Part shown: in pieces, positions 9,048 to 17,353 of the stretch | Layout of the letters: the number at the start of each line of letters is the position of its first letter | How positions within the stretch are numbered: the first letter of the stretch is position 1 | NCBI RefSeq assembly: GCF_937958065.1 | Contig: NZ_CALFXI010000021.1 | Span: 1 to 64,000 of the forward strand | Direction of reading: 5' to 3' | DNA length: 64,000 bases | DNA from: an uncultured Steroidobacter sp. | GTDB lineage: Bacteria > Pseudomonadota > Gammaproteobacteria > Steroidobacterales > Steroidobacteraceae | The notes under the pieces: generated by a model | Databases searched by the model: none | Told to the model about the DNA's origin: nothing | Seen by the model: only the letters and a program-made list of their open reading frames with translations | Program-made: the position numbers and the translations under genes

Positions 9048-9710
9048 TCAGGCCGCGTCGCGCTTCGGGCGGCGCACGGCCCGCACTTTGCCGCTGCGCC
9101 CGCCGCCACAGAAAAATCGATCTGCGCCATCGGACTCCAGCCCCGAGATGCCGGCGCCCGGGGGCATCTCGACGCTTTCCAGCACCTGGCCGCTGCGCGG
9201 ATCGAGCCGACGCAACTCGCTTTCGTCACCTTCCCAGGTGGCGTGCCAGAGCTCGCCATCGACCCAGGTGACACCGGTGACGAAACGATTCGACTCGATG
9301 GTGCGCAGGACCGCCCCGTTGTCGGGGTCGACCTGATAAATCTTCCGTTCCCGATAATGACCGACCCACAGGGTGCCTTCGGCCCAGGCAAGGCCCGAGT
9401 CGCCGCCATTGCCGGGCGCGGGAATGCTGGCGAGCACGCGGCCGGTCGCGGGATCGAGTTTCTGGATCCGGTTCTCGGCGATCTGAAACAGATGTTTGCC
9501 GTCGAACGCCGTGCCGGCATGCGCGGCGACTTCCAGCGAGCGCACGGTCTCGCCGCTGGCGGGATCCAGTGCATTCAACCTGTCGCCCGAGGCGAACCAG
9601 ACCTGCTGGCCGTCATAGGTGACTCCATGCACGCCCTCGACACCCGGGAAGGGACCGTATTCACGAACGATGTTGGCAGTGGTGCGTTTCATGGGAGGCA
9701 TGTTAGTCAT
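9048..9710 (-). CDS. Vgb/YncE-like beta-propeller protein
   Basis: 220 residues made of repeated propeller blades: GVTYDGQQVWFASG, LNALDPASGETVRSL, GLAWAEGTLWVGH, IYQVDPDNGAVLRTI, GVTWVDGELWHATW and LRRLDPRSGQVLESV. There is no signal peptide, so it is cytosolic as read. The pattern resembles streptogramin-lyase-like (Vgb) and glutamine-cyclotransferase-like propellers; no catalytic residues can be assigned. Its ATG overlaps the end of the upstream regulator gene by 8 nt, so the two are co-translated and probably act together. Starts at 9701 and 9692 are also possible. Confidence 0.72.
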   Translation of the reverse strand: MTNMPPMKRTTANIVREYGPFPGVEGVHGVTYDGQQVWFASGDRLNALDPASGETVRSLEVAAHAGTAFDGKHLFQIAENRIQKLDPATGRVLASIPAPGNGGDSGLAWAEGTLWVGHYRERKIYQVDPDNGAVLRTIESNRFVTGVTWVDGELWHATWEGDESELRRLDPRSGQVLESVEMPPGAGISGLESDGADRFFCGGGRSGKVRAVRRPKRDAA

Positions 9711-10923
9711 TGGGCAGCGGCGCAGGGAGTAACAAGGTCGTCGCGAATCCGGGCACTGGCGGCGTCAGCCAGCGACGCGCGCGCCCGCGGCCGATCGACT
9801 GCACCTTGCCGCTCTCGGCCAGCGAGTCGAGCGCGCGCTGAACCGTGCGTTGACTGGCGCCCAGCCCAAGCGCGAGCGCCGAGCTGGACCAGGATTCGCC
9901 ATCGGAGAGCAGCGCCAGCACCGAGGCATATTCCTCTTCGACGGGCCGCGCCAGCACGACAACCTCACGCGCCGTGCGTGGAGCCAATGAAAAGCCGCGC
10001 TCCGTCGCGCGCACATCTGCAAACGATCGAAGCAGGGAGCGCAACCGGCCCATCTCGACTCGCAACCTTGCCCGATGCGATTCGTCGGCGACCTTTGCTC
10101 GGAACGCACGCGCGACGAGCGAGCCTCGCGCAACATCCTCCGGCCACGCTTCGGCCAATGCACGAGCCAGCGTGAATAGCACCGGACGAGTCGCGAGCGA
10201 GACGATCGCACGGCGATGACGAATCACATGACGGCAGGCGTCCACGACCAGGGCTTTCGAATCGAGGAGGCTTGCAACTTCATCGAGCAGTAGCGGTCGC
10301 GTTTCGCCACGCGCTATCAATCGCGCTGCTGGTGCATTCAACACATGCGATGCATGTTCAACCTCGGCGCTCAACGCCGGGATCTTCGCCTCGCGAGCGG
10401 CACGTTCCGCACGAGTGAGCGCGGCGCGGGCGGCTTTCGGATTCACGCGTCTCATCGCGATGCCTGCGACGATCAATTCGTGAGCCGCTCGCAGCGCCGG
10501 CGGCATGGACGCAAAATTCAGCTCGGCCAGCAGCTGCTCGGCCGTATCGACGCGTCCGATCAGCAGCAGACGACGGATTTCGAGATATCGGGCCAGCGCG
10601 GCGTTCGCTGTATCGCCATGGCTTGCGAGCGTGACGCGAGCGGCGTCCAGTGCCTTCTGTGGCCAGTGCAGATCGCGGGAGGCGAGCGCAATCTCAGCTT
10701 CGGCCACGGCACATCGCGCACGGGCCATGGCCTCTTTGGGACCGAAGGCACGCGCCGCCCGGCGCACCAGCGCCCTCGCTTTGACGAAATCTCCAAGCTG
10801 CGCCATGGCGATGCCTCGCAATGCCAGGGCAGGCGCATCTTCACGCAGGGCAACGCGTTGCAAAGCGCCGAGGGGATCGCCCGCCGCCAGCGCCCGCGCG
10901 GCGGCGGTGATCAACGAATCCAT
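9703..10923 (-). CDS. TPR-like / helix-turn-helix transcriptional regulator
   Basis: 406 residues. The N-terminal half is Ala/Arg/Leu-rich helical repeats (GDPLGALQRVAL, LGDFVKARALVRRAARAF and others) like TPR scaffolds. The middle (about 250-330) holds a basic region similar to winged-helix regulatory domains (ARLRVEMGRLRSLL). The C-terminus has a clear HTH (ALALGLGASQRTVQRALDSLAESGKV). It is likely a DNA-binding regulator whose target is unknown; the overlapping propeller gene is the obvious partner. The start codon lies 2 bp from the end of an inverted-repeat element, leaving no native leader and no recognisable ribosome site, so the true start or promoter may have been altered by insertion. 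Confidence 0.7.
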   Translation of the reverse strand: MDSLITAAARALAAGDPLGALQRVALREDAPALALRGIAMAQLGDFVKARALVRRAARAFGPKEAMARARCAVAEAEIALASRDLHWPQKALDAARVTLASHGDTANAALARYLEIRRLLLIGRVDTAEQLLAELNFASMPPALRAAHELIVAGIAMRRVNPKAARAALTRAERAAREAKIPALSAEVEHASHVLNAPAARLIARGETRPLLLDEVASLLDSKALVVDACRHVIRHRRAIVSLATRPVLFTLARALAEAWPEDVARGSLVARAFRAKVADESHRARLRVEMGRLRSLLRSFADVRATERGFSLAPRTAREVVVLARPVEEEYASVLALLSDGESWSSSALALGLGASQRTVQRALDSLAESGKVQSIGRGRARRWLTPPVPGFATTLLLPAPLPND

Positions 10924-10956
10924 CTAGGGCCTGCTAACACGCATTGTGTGGGCTGC

Positions 10957-11054
10957 GTTGCGCCTCCAATCGCCTGCAGCAAGGCGCAAAGCGCAGCCCT
11001 CATGTCGACAAGGGCAAGCTTTGTAACGCAGCGGCAGGCGATTCGAGGCGCAAC
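10957..11054. repeat. Internal inverted repeat 1 of the MITE-like element
   Basis: Arms of 21 bp at 10957-10977 and 11034-11054 match with one mismatch (left arm gttgcgcctccaatcgcctg plus one base), separated by 56 bp. If transcribed it would form a long hairpin. Confidence 0.8.
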
Positions 11055-11081
11055 CCATGATGAATAAATATACTTGAATGG

Positions 11082-11178
11082 GACGAGCTATTGCGGTTCA
11101 GGACGTCGTTGCTCCTCCCTTGTGTACAGAGAGTACACGGCGGTCGTCGCGCCTGGCCCTGAACCGCAATAGCTCGTC
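11082..11178. repeat. Internal inverted repeat 2 of the MITE-like element
   Basis: A perfect 21-bp inverted pair at 11082-11102 and 11158-11178 (gacgagctattgcggttcag plus one base), with a smaller palindrome at 11122-11138 in the loop. The right arm overlaps the inner end of the right terminal repeat. Confidence 0.85.
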
Positions 11179-11296
11179 GCAGCCCACCCACTGCGTGTTA
11201 GCAGGCCCTGAATCCCGCCAAATTTGTCACTCCCGCCGCACTCGGCCGGGTGCGTACTCTGCCCGGCAGCGAAGCATACCCATGGAGAGTGCAGCA

Positions 11297-12085
11297 ATGA
11301 CCCGAGCCCGCTCCGAGTCGGCTTTTTATGCTGTTGCGGCTTTGCTGTTCGCTGCCAGTGCGACACTGACAGTGCTCTGGTGTGGATCCATGTCGGCGAT
11401 GGGCGGAATGGCCATGCCGGGCGGCTGGACCCTGTCCATGGCATGGATGCGAATGCCGGGGCAGACGTGGATGGACGCAGCCGTGTCGTTCGTCGGCATG
11501 TGGCTGGCGATGATGGTTGCAATGATGCTGCCATCGCTGGTGCCGATGTTGCGCCGATATAGACGTGCCGTCGGCCCGCCCAACGCCGCCGGATCGGGCA
11601 GGCTCACCGCACTCGTCGGTGTCGGATATTTCTCGGTGTGGACGTTGCTGGGAATCGCGGCGTTTCCCGTCGGCGTGCTGTTGGCAAACATCGGAATGCA
11701 GGTGCCGGCGCTGGCGCGCATCGTTCCTGTCGGGATCGGTGCGATCGTCATGATCGCGGGCGCGCTTCAGCTCACGAGCTGGAAGGCTCGTCATCTCGAG
11801 TGCTGCCGACATTTGCCGGCAGGTAGCGAATCATTGCGGCCCGATGCCACGGCAGCCTGGAAGTACGGCATCCGATTGGGCATGCATTGCACGCGCTGCT
11901 GCGCAGGACTGACGGCGATATTGCTGGTCGTCGGCGTCATGGATTTGCGGGCAATGGCCGCCGTGACAGCCGCGATTACGCTCGAACGACTCGCGCCCGC
12001 AGGGCCGCGCATCGCGCGGGCCATCGGCGTACTGTTGATGCTGTCCGGTGTGCTGATCGTGGCGCGGGCCGGCAGCTTGGGCTGA
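11297..12085 (+). CDS. DUF2182 multi-pass membrane protein
   Basis: 262 residues from the ATG at 11297, preceded by ggagag at a good distance. It has five to six membrane helices and the family's marks: MPGQTW followed by MWLAMMVAMMLPSLVPML, and GMHCTRCCAGLTAILLVVGVMDLRAMA. DUF2182 proteins are predicted metal-binding inner-membrane proteins without a settled function. The Met-rich (MSAMGGMAMPGG) and Cys segments would suit metal contact. The gene lies just beyond the MITE-like element and is 60 bp upstream of the GST gene on the same strand. Confidence 0.85.
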   Translation: MTRARSESAFYAVAALLFAASATLTVLWCGSMSAMGGMAMPGGWTLSMAWMRMPGQTWMDAAVSFVGMWLAMMVAMMLPSLVPMLRRYRRAVGPPNAAGSGRLTALVGVGYFSVWTLLGIAAFPVGVLLANIGMQVPALARIVPVGIGAIVMIAGALQLTSWKARHLECCRHLPAGSESLRPDATAAWKYGIRLGMHCTRCCAGLTAILLVVGVMDLRAMAAVTAAITLERLAPAGPRIARAIGVLLMLSGVLIVARAGSLG

Positions 12086-12145
12086 GCCATGTCGGTTCAG
12101 GCGCGGCTGGTTCGTCTTCGAGAAGATCCCTTCAGGAGAGACGCC

Positions 12146-12772
12146 ATGAAACTGTACGAGTTCGCACCCACCCGTTCGATCCGGGCCCGCTGGGCCCTGC
12201 AGGAGCTGGAGGTGCCGTTCGAGTCCGTCCCCGTCAGGCTGCTGGAAGACGGGGCCCAGACGCCCGAATATCTGGCGCTCAATCCGGCGGGCAAGGTTCC
12301 CACGCTGGTCGACGGCGATTTCGTGCTGACCGAGTCGGTTGCCATCGTGGTCTATCTCGCCGAGAAATATCCGCACAAGGGCTTGCTGCCGACCGACTTC
12401 AAACAACGCGCGCAGCTCAATCGCTGGATGCTGTTCGTCGTCACCGAGCTGGAGCAGCCGCTGTGGCGAATCGCGCGCCACACATTCCTTTATCCCGAGC
12501 ACCAGCGCCTGCCCGCGGACATCGAGCTCGCCCAGGGCGAGTTTCGAAGCATGGCCGCGGTGCTGGAGAAACACATGCAGGGTCGGGAGTTCCTGATCGG
12601 CGATCGGGTCAGCGTCGGCGATTTCGTGACCGCCTATACGCTGGACTGGGGCAATGAGGCGGGGCTGCTCGATGCCTGTCCGACGCTGCTCGCTTACATG
12701 GAGCGGATGTACCGGCGCCCCAAAGCGGCGATGCGAATCAAAGAGGCGTTTGCGAGCGTGGCCGCGGCCTGA
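12146..12772 (+). CDS. Glutathione S-transferase family protein
   Basis: 208 residues from the ATG at 12146 with caggagag upstream. The thioredoxin-like N-terminal domain (1-78) begins MKLYEFAPTRSIRARWALQELEVPFE and contains NPAGKVPTL with the cis-Pro and LTESVAIVVYLAEKYP, the usual glutathione-binding strand. The C-terminal helical domain includes LIGDRVSVGDFVTAYTLDW, the GST N-capping motif. The substrate is unknown. It probably shares a transcript with the DUF2182 gene and is followed by a strong hairpin. Confidence 0.9.
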   Translation: MKLYEFAPTRSIRARWALQELEVPFESVPVRLLEDGAQTPEYLALNPAGKVPTLVDGDFVLTESVAIVVYLAEKYPHKGLLPTDFKQRAQLNRWMLFVVTELEQPLWRIARHTFLYPEHQRLPADIELAQGEFRSMAAVLEKHMQGREFLIGDRVSVGDFVTAYTLDWGNEAGLLDACPTLLAYMERMYRRPKAAMRIKEAFASVAAA

Positions 12773-12775
12773 TCC

Positions 12776-12807
12776 GGGTGCGCGGCGCTTCCTGCGCCTG
12801 CGCATCC
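12776..12807. terminator. Hairpin between convergent GST and TonB-receptor genes
   Basis: Thirteen paired bases with one bulge and one mismatch (gggtgcgcggcgc / gcgcctgcgcatcc) around a 5-nt loop ttcct, placed 3 bp after the GST stop and 16 bp from the convergent receptor gene's end. Confidence 0.6.
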
Positions 12808-12823
12808 GAGGCGGGTCTGGTCG

Positions 12824-14929
12824 TCAGAACGTCTTGCGGATCTGCAGCTGCACGAAGCGCAGCGCGTCGATATGACGATCCTCGTGATACAGGATCTGGC
12901 CGCTGGCGCGCGAGCCGTCGTAGACCGTGCGCCACCGGCTCCTCGGCCGACCGGTGAAGTTGTTGAACATCAGGCGGATCACCGTGTCGGGCTGCGGTGT
13001 CCAGTCCCAATACAGCCGCAGAAAATGATCCCAATGATCGGTGCGAACCTCGCCGATCCGGAAGTAGGTCTCGCGCTTGCTGTACGAGTTCTCCAGCGAC
13101 AGCGTCGAGCCGAGCGAGGGGAATTCCCTGGTGATGAGCACGTTGCCGCCGACCGGCGAGTGCTTGGTGATGCGTCGCGACTGGTGCGTCACCGGATCGT
13201 CGACCTGCGACCAGTTCCAGTCGCCGTTGAAGCGCAGCTGGGTGGCGGCCAGGCCGAAGCGCTCCATCGGCAGCGACACACCGAGAGAAATCTTGTCGCG
13301 CGTGCCGTCGCCGAGATTGCCGGGCGCATCGAATTCGCCGACCGGCACCAGATCGACCACGTCGCTCACCAGCGAGTGCATGTAGCTCAGCACGATCGCG
13401 CCGCTACCCCAGAAGCGCGTTTCGATGGCGCCTTCGAACTCCCACGCATTTTCCGGGCGCAGGTCGGCATTGCCGCCGTTGATGGTGCCGGCGTCGAGCG
13501 AGGCCTGTGAAGCGAAGTCGCGGAACTCGAGCTGACTGACCGTGCGTTCGATGCGGCCGCGCAGCTGCAGATCGCCGTTCGCATCGAAGCGCACCATCAC
13601 GCGCGGCTTCGGATAGCTCAGCGTGCGCTTGGCGTCATGATCGCCGGACTGGCTGATGGTGGACGTTTCATAGCGCATGCCGAAATCGCTCGCCAGCCGC
13701 GGCGTGACCTTCCAACGGAAGTCGACGAACGCCTCGCCGCGGCGCTCTTCGATTTTCACGTTGGCGGCCGGCAGGTTCACCGGCGTGCCGTTGCGACTCA
13801 GGCGGGCGTCGACGTCCAGGAAGTTATAGGCGCCTTCGAGGCCGGTCTCGATCGTGATGGCGGAGGAGGCGCGATAGGTCGCCGAGCTGCGCAGGATGGA
13901 CTCGCCACGAAACGCTTCGTCTTCGGAGCGCTGCAGGTCGAGCGCATCGATCGAGTCGGCGGCGATGATCTTGCGCTCCAGCGTCTGCAGCAGCAGTGCG
14001 CGAGCCGTGAGCGCATCGCTCAACGTATGTTCGTAATCGACGCCGGCCTCGCCCTGGTCCAGTTTGATGTCGGTGGCGATGCGCGAATCGAACGTCTGCG
14101 GGACCCCGGAGCGCCGCGTGAGAATGTCGTACTGCGTGGTGTCCGAGCTGGTGCCGCCGAGGTTGATCCGCAGCAGCCCGGCATCGCCCTGATATTCGGC
14201 CGAGCCATTCGCCTGGTACTGGCGCTGGCGCCAGTCGGTCTCGAAGTCGCTGGCCAGATACAGCTCGCGATCGGCATTGCGACGGGTCAGCTCGCCCTTG
14301 CCGGAGTTGCCGTATTGCTGCTCGTCCCGAAAGTTGAGCGTGCCATTGAGCGTGAGCCGGTCGATGTTGCTGGCCGATTCCAGGCGCACCCCGAGGCCGG
14401 GCTCGTGCTCGGTCGCAAACAGGCCGGTCAGCTCGCCTGCGAGCGTGCTCATGTTGCCGCTGCTGCGGATGACGTTCGCGACCACCGATTGACCCTGCAT
14501 GTTGATGCCGGGCGCGCCGCCGCGGATCACTTCGATCGCGGTGACGGCGGACACCGGAATCCGTCGCAGCACGTCTTCGAGCAGCACCGCTTTGGAGGCG
14601 GGACGCTGGCCGTCGATCAGCACGTTGCCGAGCGCACCGGCGAAGCCTCGCACCGTCGTGTCGCCCGGCTCGAAGGTGAAGCCCGGCACGCGCTTGACGA
14701 TGTCCAGGGCGGTGGTCGGCTTGAACTCGGTGAAGAAGCTCGCTTCGTAACGGATCACGCCGGCGCCGAGATTGGTCGGCGCGGCCGAGATCGGCGCTCC
14801 GCCAATGGGCGGATCCTCGGGCTCGCCCGGAGGCGTGGGCTCAGCAGCCAGCGCGGCTGCAAAGGGGATGCAGGCGACGAATCCGCCGCGGATGCGGCGC
14901 GACGTGACGAGAGGGTGACGATCCCGCAT
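12824..14929 (-). CDS. TonB-dependent outer-membrane receptor
   Basis: 701 residues from the ATG ending at 14929. A signal peptide (RRIRGGFVACIPFAAALAAEP) and a Pro-rich linker precede the plug domain, with DIVKRVPGFTFEPGDTTVRGFAG, VLIDGQRPASK, LLEDVLRRIPVSAVTAIEVIRGGAPGI and VVANVI. The rest is beta-strands of a 22-stranded barrel that ends in Phe, as outer-membrane proteins do. There is no STN signalling domain, so it is not an obvious sigma-regulator input. The substrate is unknown. The gene follows the acyltransferase on the same strand after 193 bp. Confidence 0.93.
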   Translation of the reverse strand: MRDRHPLVTSRRIRGGFVACIPFAAALAAEPTPPGEPEDPPIGGAPISAAPTNLGAGVIRYEASFFTEFKPTTALDIVKRVPGFTFEPGDTTVRGFAGALGNVLIDGQRPASKAVLLEDVLRRIPVSAVTAIEVIRGGAPGINMQGQSVVANVIRSSGNMSTLAGELTGLFATEHEPGLGVRLESASNIDRLTLNGTLNFRDEQQYGNSGKGELTRRNADRELYLASDFETDWRQRQYQANGSAEYQGDAGLLRINLGGTSSDTTQYDILTRRSGVPQTFDSRIATDIKLDQGEAGVDYEHTLSDALTARALLLQTLERKIIAADSIDALDLQRSEDEAFRGESILRSSATYRASSAITIETGLEGAYNFLDVDARLSRNGTPVNLPAANVKIEERRGEAFVDFRWKVTPRLASDFGMRYETSTISQSGDHDAKRTLSYPKPRVMVRFDANGDLQLRGRIERTVSQLEFRDFASQASLDAGTINGGNADLRPENAWEFEGAIETRFWGSGAIVLSYMHSLVSDVVDLVPVGEFDAPGNLGDGTRDKISLGVSLPMERFGLAATQLRFNGDWNWSQVDDPVTHQSRRITKHSPVGGNVLITREFPSLGSTLSLENSYSKRETYFRIGEVRTDHWDHFLRLYWDWTPQPDTVIRLMFNNFTGRPRSRWRTVYDGSRASGQILYHEDRHIDALRFVQLQIRKTF

Positions 14930-14976
14930 GAATAACCACTGCTTTGTAGTTGTCGCGACTGCCAGAAGCCGCGTTT

Positions 14977-14992
14977 CTAAAAAGAATTTTAG
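14977..14992. promoter_or_regulatory. Short inverted repeat upstream of the TonB receptor
   Basis: ctaaaa-agaa-ttttag, 6-bp arms with a 4-nt spacer, lies 48 bp upstream of the receptor start within an otherwise featureless 193-bp gap. It may be an operator or part of a promoter; no regulator can be named. Confidence 0.35.
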
Positions 14993-15122
14993 GTGGCGGG
15001 CGCGGAGAGGATCATGTGATTCGGACGCGAAACGAGCGGCCGCGTGCAAGGATCAAGCGGCCGACGGTGAGGCGGTGGAAGATGTCTGCGTGCGCGATTT
15101 ATGCGAACGATCCGGGGCGGCT

Positions 15123-16313
15123 TCAGCCGGTGTCCCGCACCTCGGCGCCGCTGTGCGTGCCTTGCCAGCGGGCTCGCATTGCTTCGAGCAGCGCCCGCGT
15201 CGACTTCTGGAGCGCGGGCTCGGGCGCTTTCGAGATCCACCAGCTCAGCGCCATCACCATCGTCACGCTGCTGGCCAGCGCCACTTCGATCGGAATGCCC
15301 GATTCGACGAGCGCACCCAGCAGCGCGCCGCCAGTGACGCTGTGGAGCAGGTACAGTGGATAAGTCATCAGGCCGAGCCGTCGCAGCAGCTGCAGGCACC
15401 AGGTCGGCAGCTGCTGCACGCGGGCGTTGTTGGCGACCACGATCCAGAAGAACAGCATTGCCGTCAGCCAGATGACGCAGGGGGTCAGTGGCGAGAACGA
15501 CATGCCGGTCTTCTCCAGCTTCAGCAGGCTCTCGCCGGCGATCTGCAGACAGCCGCCGATCGCGAATAGCGTGAGCCATGCGAAATGCCACCGCGACCGC
15601 TGCTTCAGCAGATGGGACCAGAGCAGCACGCCGAACGCGAAGAACACCCCATGCTGTATCAGCAGCAGTTGCGAGAGCCGCGACCATTGCACCTCGCTGA
15701 ACAGCTCGAACACGGCGCTGTGCCTGTCCTGGGCGGCGAGCGTGTAGCCGATCCAGAACAGGGTGCTGATCAGACCGATGCCGCACATGAGGGGCTTGAT
15801 CCAGCGCTGCCGGTCGATCAGCAGCAACACGAACATCAGCGCGTAGAAACAAATCTCGACGCCGAGCGTCCAGTAGACGCTGTCGATCCACGCACCAGTG
15901 GGAAAGAACGCGACGCTGCGCACATACATCGCGAGCAGCGACAGCGGCCGCATGCCTGCGTCCACCAGCAGCCAGGCCAGCAACGCGATGGTGGCGCAGA
16001 TCCAGACGGCGGGGGCGAGTCGCGTGAAACGGCTGACGAAGAATCGAAACGCCGAGCTGCGTTCCGCGGACACCACGATGACGAAACCGGAGATCACGAA
16101 AAAGATCTGCACGCCGGCCCAGCCGAACGGCGCAAAGGTGTCCCAGAACGTGTCCCAGTCTTGAAAGTCCGCGGCGCCGTGCGAGGCGAGTGCCACCTGT
16201 CCGGCGGGAAAGGCCCACGACCAGAAGGTCAGGTGGAACACCATGACGATGCATGCGGCGAAAAACCGCAGCAGGTCCAGTCCCGGGACGTATTGAGCTT
16301 GGTGAGCTTTCAT
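15123..16313 (-). CDS. Acyltransferase family 3 (OatA/NodX-type) membrane protein
   Basis: 396 residues with about ten membrane helices. The N-terminus YVPGLDLLRFFAACIVMVFHLTFW carries the family's conserved Arg and His, followed by GVQIFFVISGFVIVVSAERSSAFRFFVSRFTRLAP and VYWTLGVEICFYAL. These enzymes move acyl groups from the cytoplasm onto extracytoplasmic sugars, peptidoglycan or antibiotics. The acceptor cannot be told here; no glycan genes are adjacent. The ATG ends at 16313. Confidence 0.9.
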   Translation of the reverse strand: MKAHQAQYVPGLDLLRFFAACIVMVFHLTFWSWAFPAGQVALASHGAADFQDWDTFWDTFAPFGWAGVQIFFVISGFVIVVSAERSSAFRFFVSRFTRLAPAVWICATIALLAWLLVDAGMRPLSLLAMYVRSVAFFPTGAWIDSVYWTLGVEICFYALMFVLLLIDRQRWIKPLMCGIGLISTLFWIGYTLAAQDRHSAVFELFSEVQWSRLSQLLLIQHGVFFAFGVLLWSHLLKQRSRWHFAWLTLFAIGGCLQIAGESLLKLEKTGMSFSPLTPCVIWLTAMLFFWIVVANNARVQQLPTWCLQLLRRLGLMTYPLYLLHSVTGGALLGALVESGIPIEVALASSVTMVMALSWWISKAPEPALQKSTRALLEAMRARWQGTHSGAEVRDTG

Positions 16314-16350
16314 CGGCAGGGGCGGGAGGTTAGCAGTGTGCGCCGCTGTG

Positions 16351-16370
16351 CGCAGATGTCGCGATCTGCG
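16351..16370. promoter_or_regulatory. Inverted repeat in the divergent acyltransferase / beta-lactamase promoter region
   Basis: cgcagat-gtcgcg-atctgcg, perfect 7-bp arms with a 6-nt spacer, lies 37 bp upstream of the acyltransferase start and 77 bp upstream of the metallo-beta-lactamase start. The half-site gatctgcg is found again at about 16407. It could be an operator for either gene. Confidence 0.35.
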
Positions 16371-16447
16371 AACACTCGCTCGTTGTCACAATTCATCACG
16401 ATCTGCGCGCGCCTGGACGCTATGCTTGCCGACCAAGGAGAAATTAC

Positions 16448-17335
16448 ATGTCGCACAGTTGGATGTTTGCTCTCGTCGCGTCGTCGTTGCTGGCCGCTCC
16501 GGTTGGAGCCGCGAGCATCGAGTGTTCGTACTGCGAAGCCTGGAATCAGGAGCAGGCGCCGTTTCAGATCTATGGCAACACCTATTATGTGGGTCCGCGC
16601 GGCCTGAGCTCGCTGTTGATCACCTCGCCGCGGGGACACGTGTTGATCGATGGCGCGCTGCCCCAGTCCGCGCCGCTGATTGCAAAGCACGTCGCGCAGC
16701 TGGGCTTCAAAATGACCGATGTGAAGCTCATTCTGAATTCGCATGCGCACTTCGATCATGCGGGCGGGATCGCGGAGTTGCAGAAGCTGAGCGGTGCGAA
16801 GGTGATCGCGAGTGACAAGGCGGCGCCGGTGTTACATAGTGGCCACGTCGGACCGGACGATCCGCAGGCCAACCATTTGCTGCCGTTTCCCGGCGTGAGC
16901 AATGTCGAAGCGCTGGGCCGGCGAGCAACGGTGGCAGTGGGTTCGTTGCAGTTGAATGTGATCCACACGCCCGGCCACGCGCCCGGCGGCACCTCCTGGC
17001 ATTGGCAGTCCTGCGAAGCGGGTCGCTGCTTGAACCTGATGTACAGCGACAGCTTGAACGCAGTGGCAGACGCCTCGTTCAAGTACAGCGGCGATCCGCG
17101 CTATCCCACGGCGGCACAGGACCTGAAATCGAGCATGGCGGCCATCGCGGCCGCGCCTTGTGACATTCTCATTACGGCCCATCCAGGACTGTCCGGAATG
17201 TGGAATGTGATCGATGAGCGCGGCCAGGGCGATCGAGCCAGGCTCGTCGATCCAGCCAGCTGCAAACGTTACGTCACCACGACGCACCAGATCCTCGAAA
17301 AGCGTCTGGCCAGCGAGCAAACCGCGAACAAGTGA
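16448..17335 (+). CDS. Subclass B3 metallo-beta-lactamase
   Basis: 295 residues with a signal peptide ending near AAS and a strong ribosome site (aaggag). The zinc ligands of the MBL fold are present: His99, His101, Asp103 and His104 in SHAHFDHAGG, His177 in HTPGHAPGG, and His245 in LITAHPGLSGM. The sequence around them (YYVGPRGLSSLLITSPRGHVLIDGA, GGTSWHWQSCEAGRCLNLMYSDSLNAVA) is typical of B3 beta-lactamases rather than glyoxalases or lactonases. B3 enzymes are periplasmic di-zinc hydrolases acting on penicillins, cephalosporins and carbapenems. There are no mobile genes beside it, so it is most likely chromosomal and intrinsic. Activity is inferred. Confidence 0.88.
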   Translation: MSHSWMFALVASSLLAAPVGAASIECSYCEAWNQEQAPFQIYGNTYYVGPRGLSSLLITSPRGHVLIDGALPQSAPLIAKHVAQLGFKMTDVKLILNSHAHFDHAGGIAELQKLSGAKVIASDKAAPVLHSGHVGPDDPQANHLLPFPGVSNVEALGRRATVAVGSLQLNVIHTPGHAPGGTSWHWQSCEAGRCLNLMYSDSLNAVADASFKYSGDPRYPTAAQDLKSSMAAIAAAPCDILITAHPGLSGMWNVIDERGQGDRARLVDPASCKRYVTTTHQILEKRLASEQTANK

Positions 17336-17353
17336 TCTCTCGGCCCGGTGGGC

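Larger units (their letters stand above)
10926..11209. mobile_element. 284-bp MITE-like element with terminal inverted repeats and two internal palindromes
   Basis: The ends are a 35-bp imperfect inverted repeat (10926-10960 against 11175-11209, 31 of 35 matching, first 18 identical, beginning agggcctgctaacacgca). Inside are a 21-bp inverted pair with one mismatch (10957-10977 / 11034-11054), a perfect 21-bp pair (11082-11102 / 11158-11178) and, at the centre of the latter, gtgtac-agaga-gtacac (11122-11138). No transposase is encoded, so it would have to be mobilised in trans. The word gaatcc occurs 4 bp outside the left end and directly outside the right end; whether this is a target duplication is unclear. 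Confidence 0.72.

Noticed and set aside
9048..9710. Beta-propeller as the missing sugar lactonase
   Set aside because: It lacks the SMP-30/gluconolactonase metal-binding pattern, is 11 kb from the sugar island and is co-translated with an unrelated regulator.
10910..11220. gaatcc copies as a target-site duplication of the MITE-like element
   Set aside because: The left copy is 4 bp away from the element end while the right is adjacent, so a duplication is not demonstrated.
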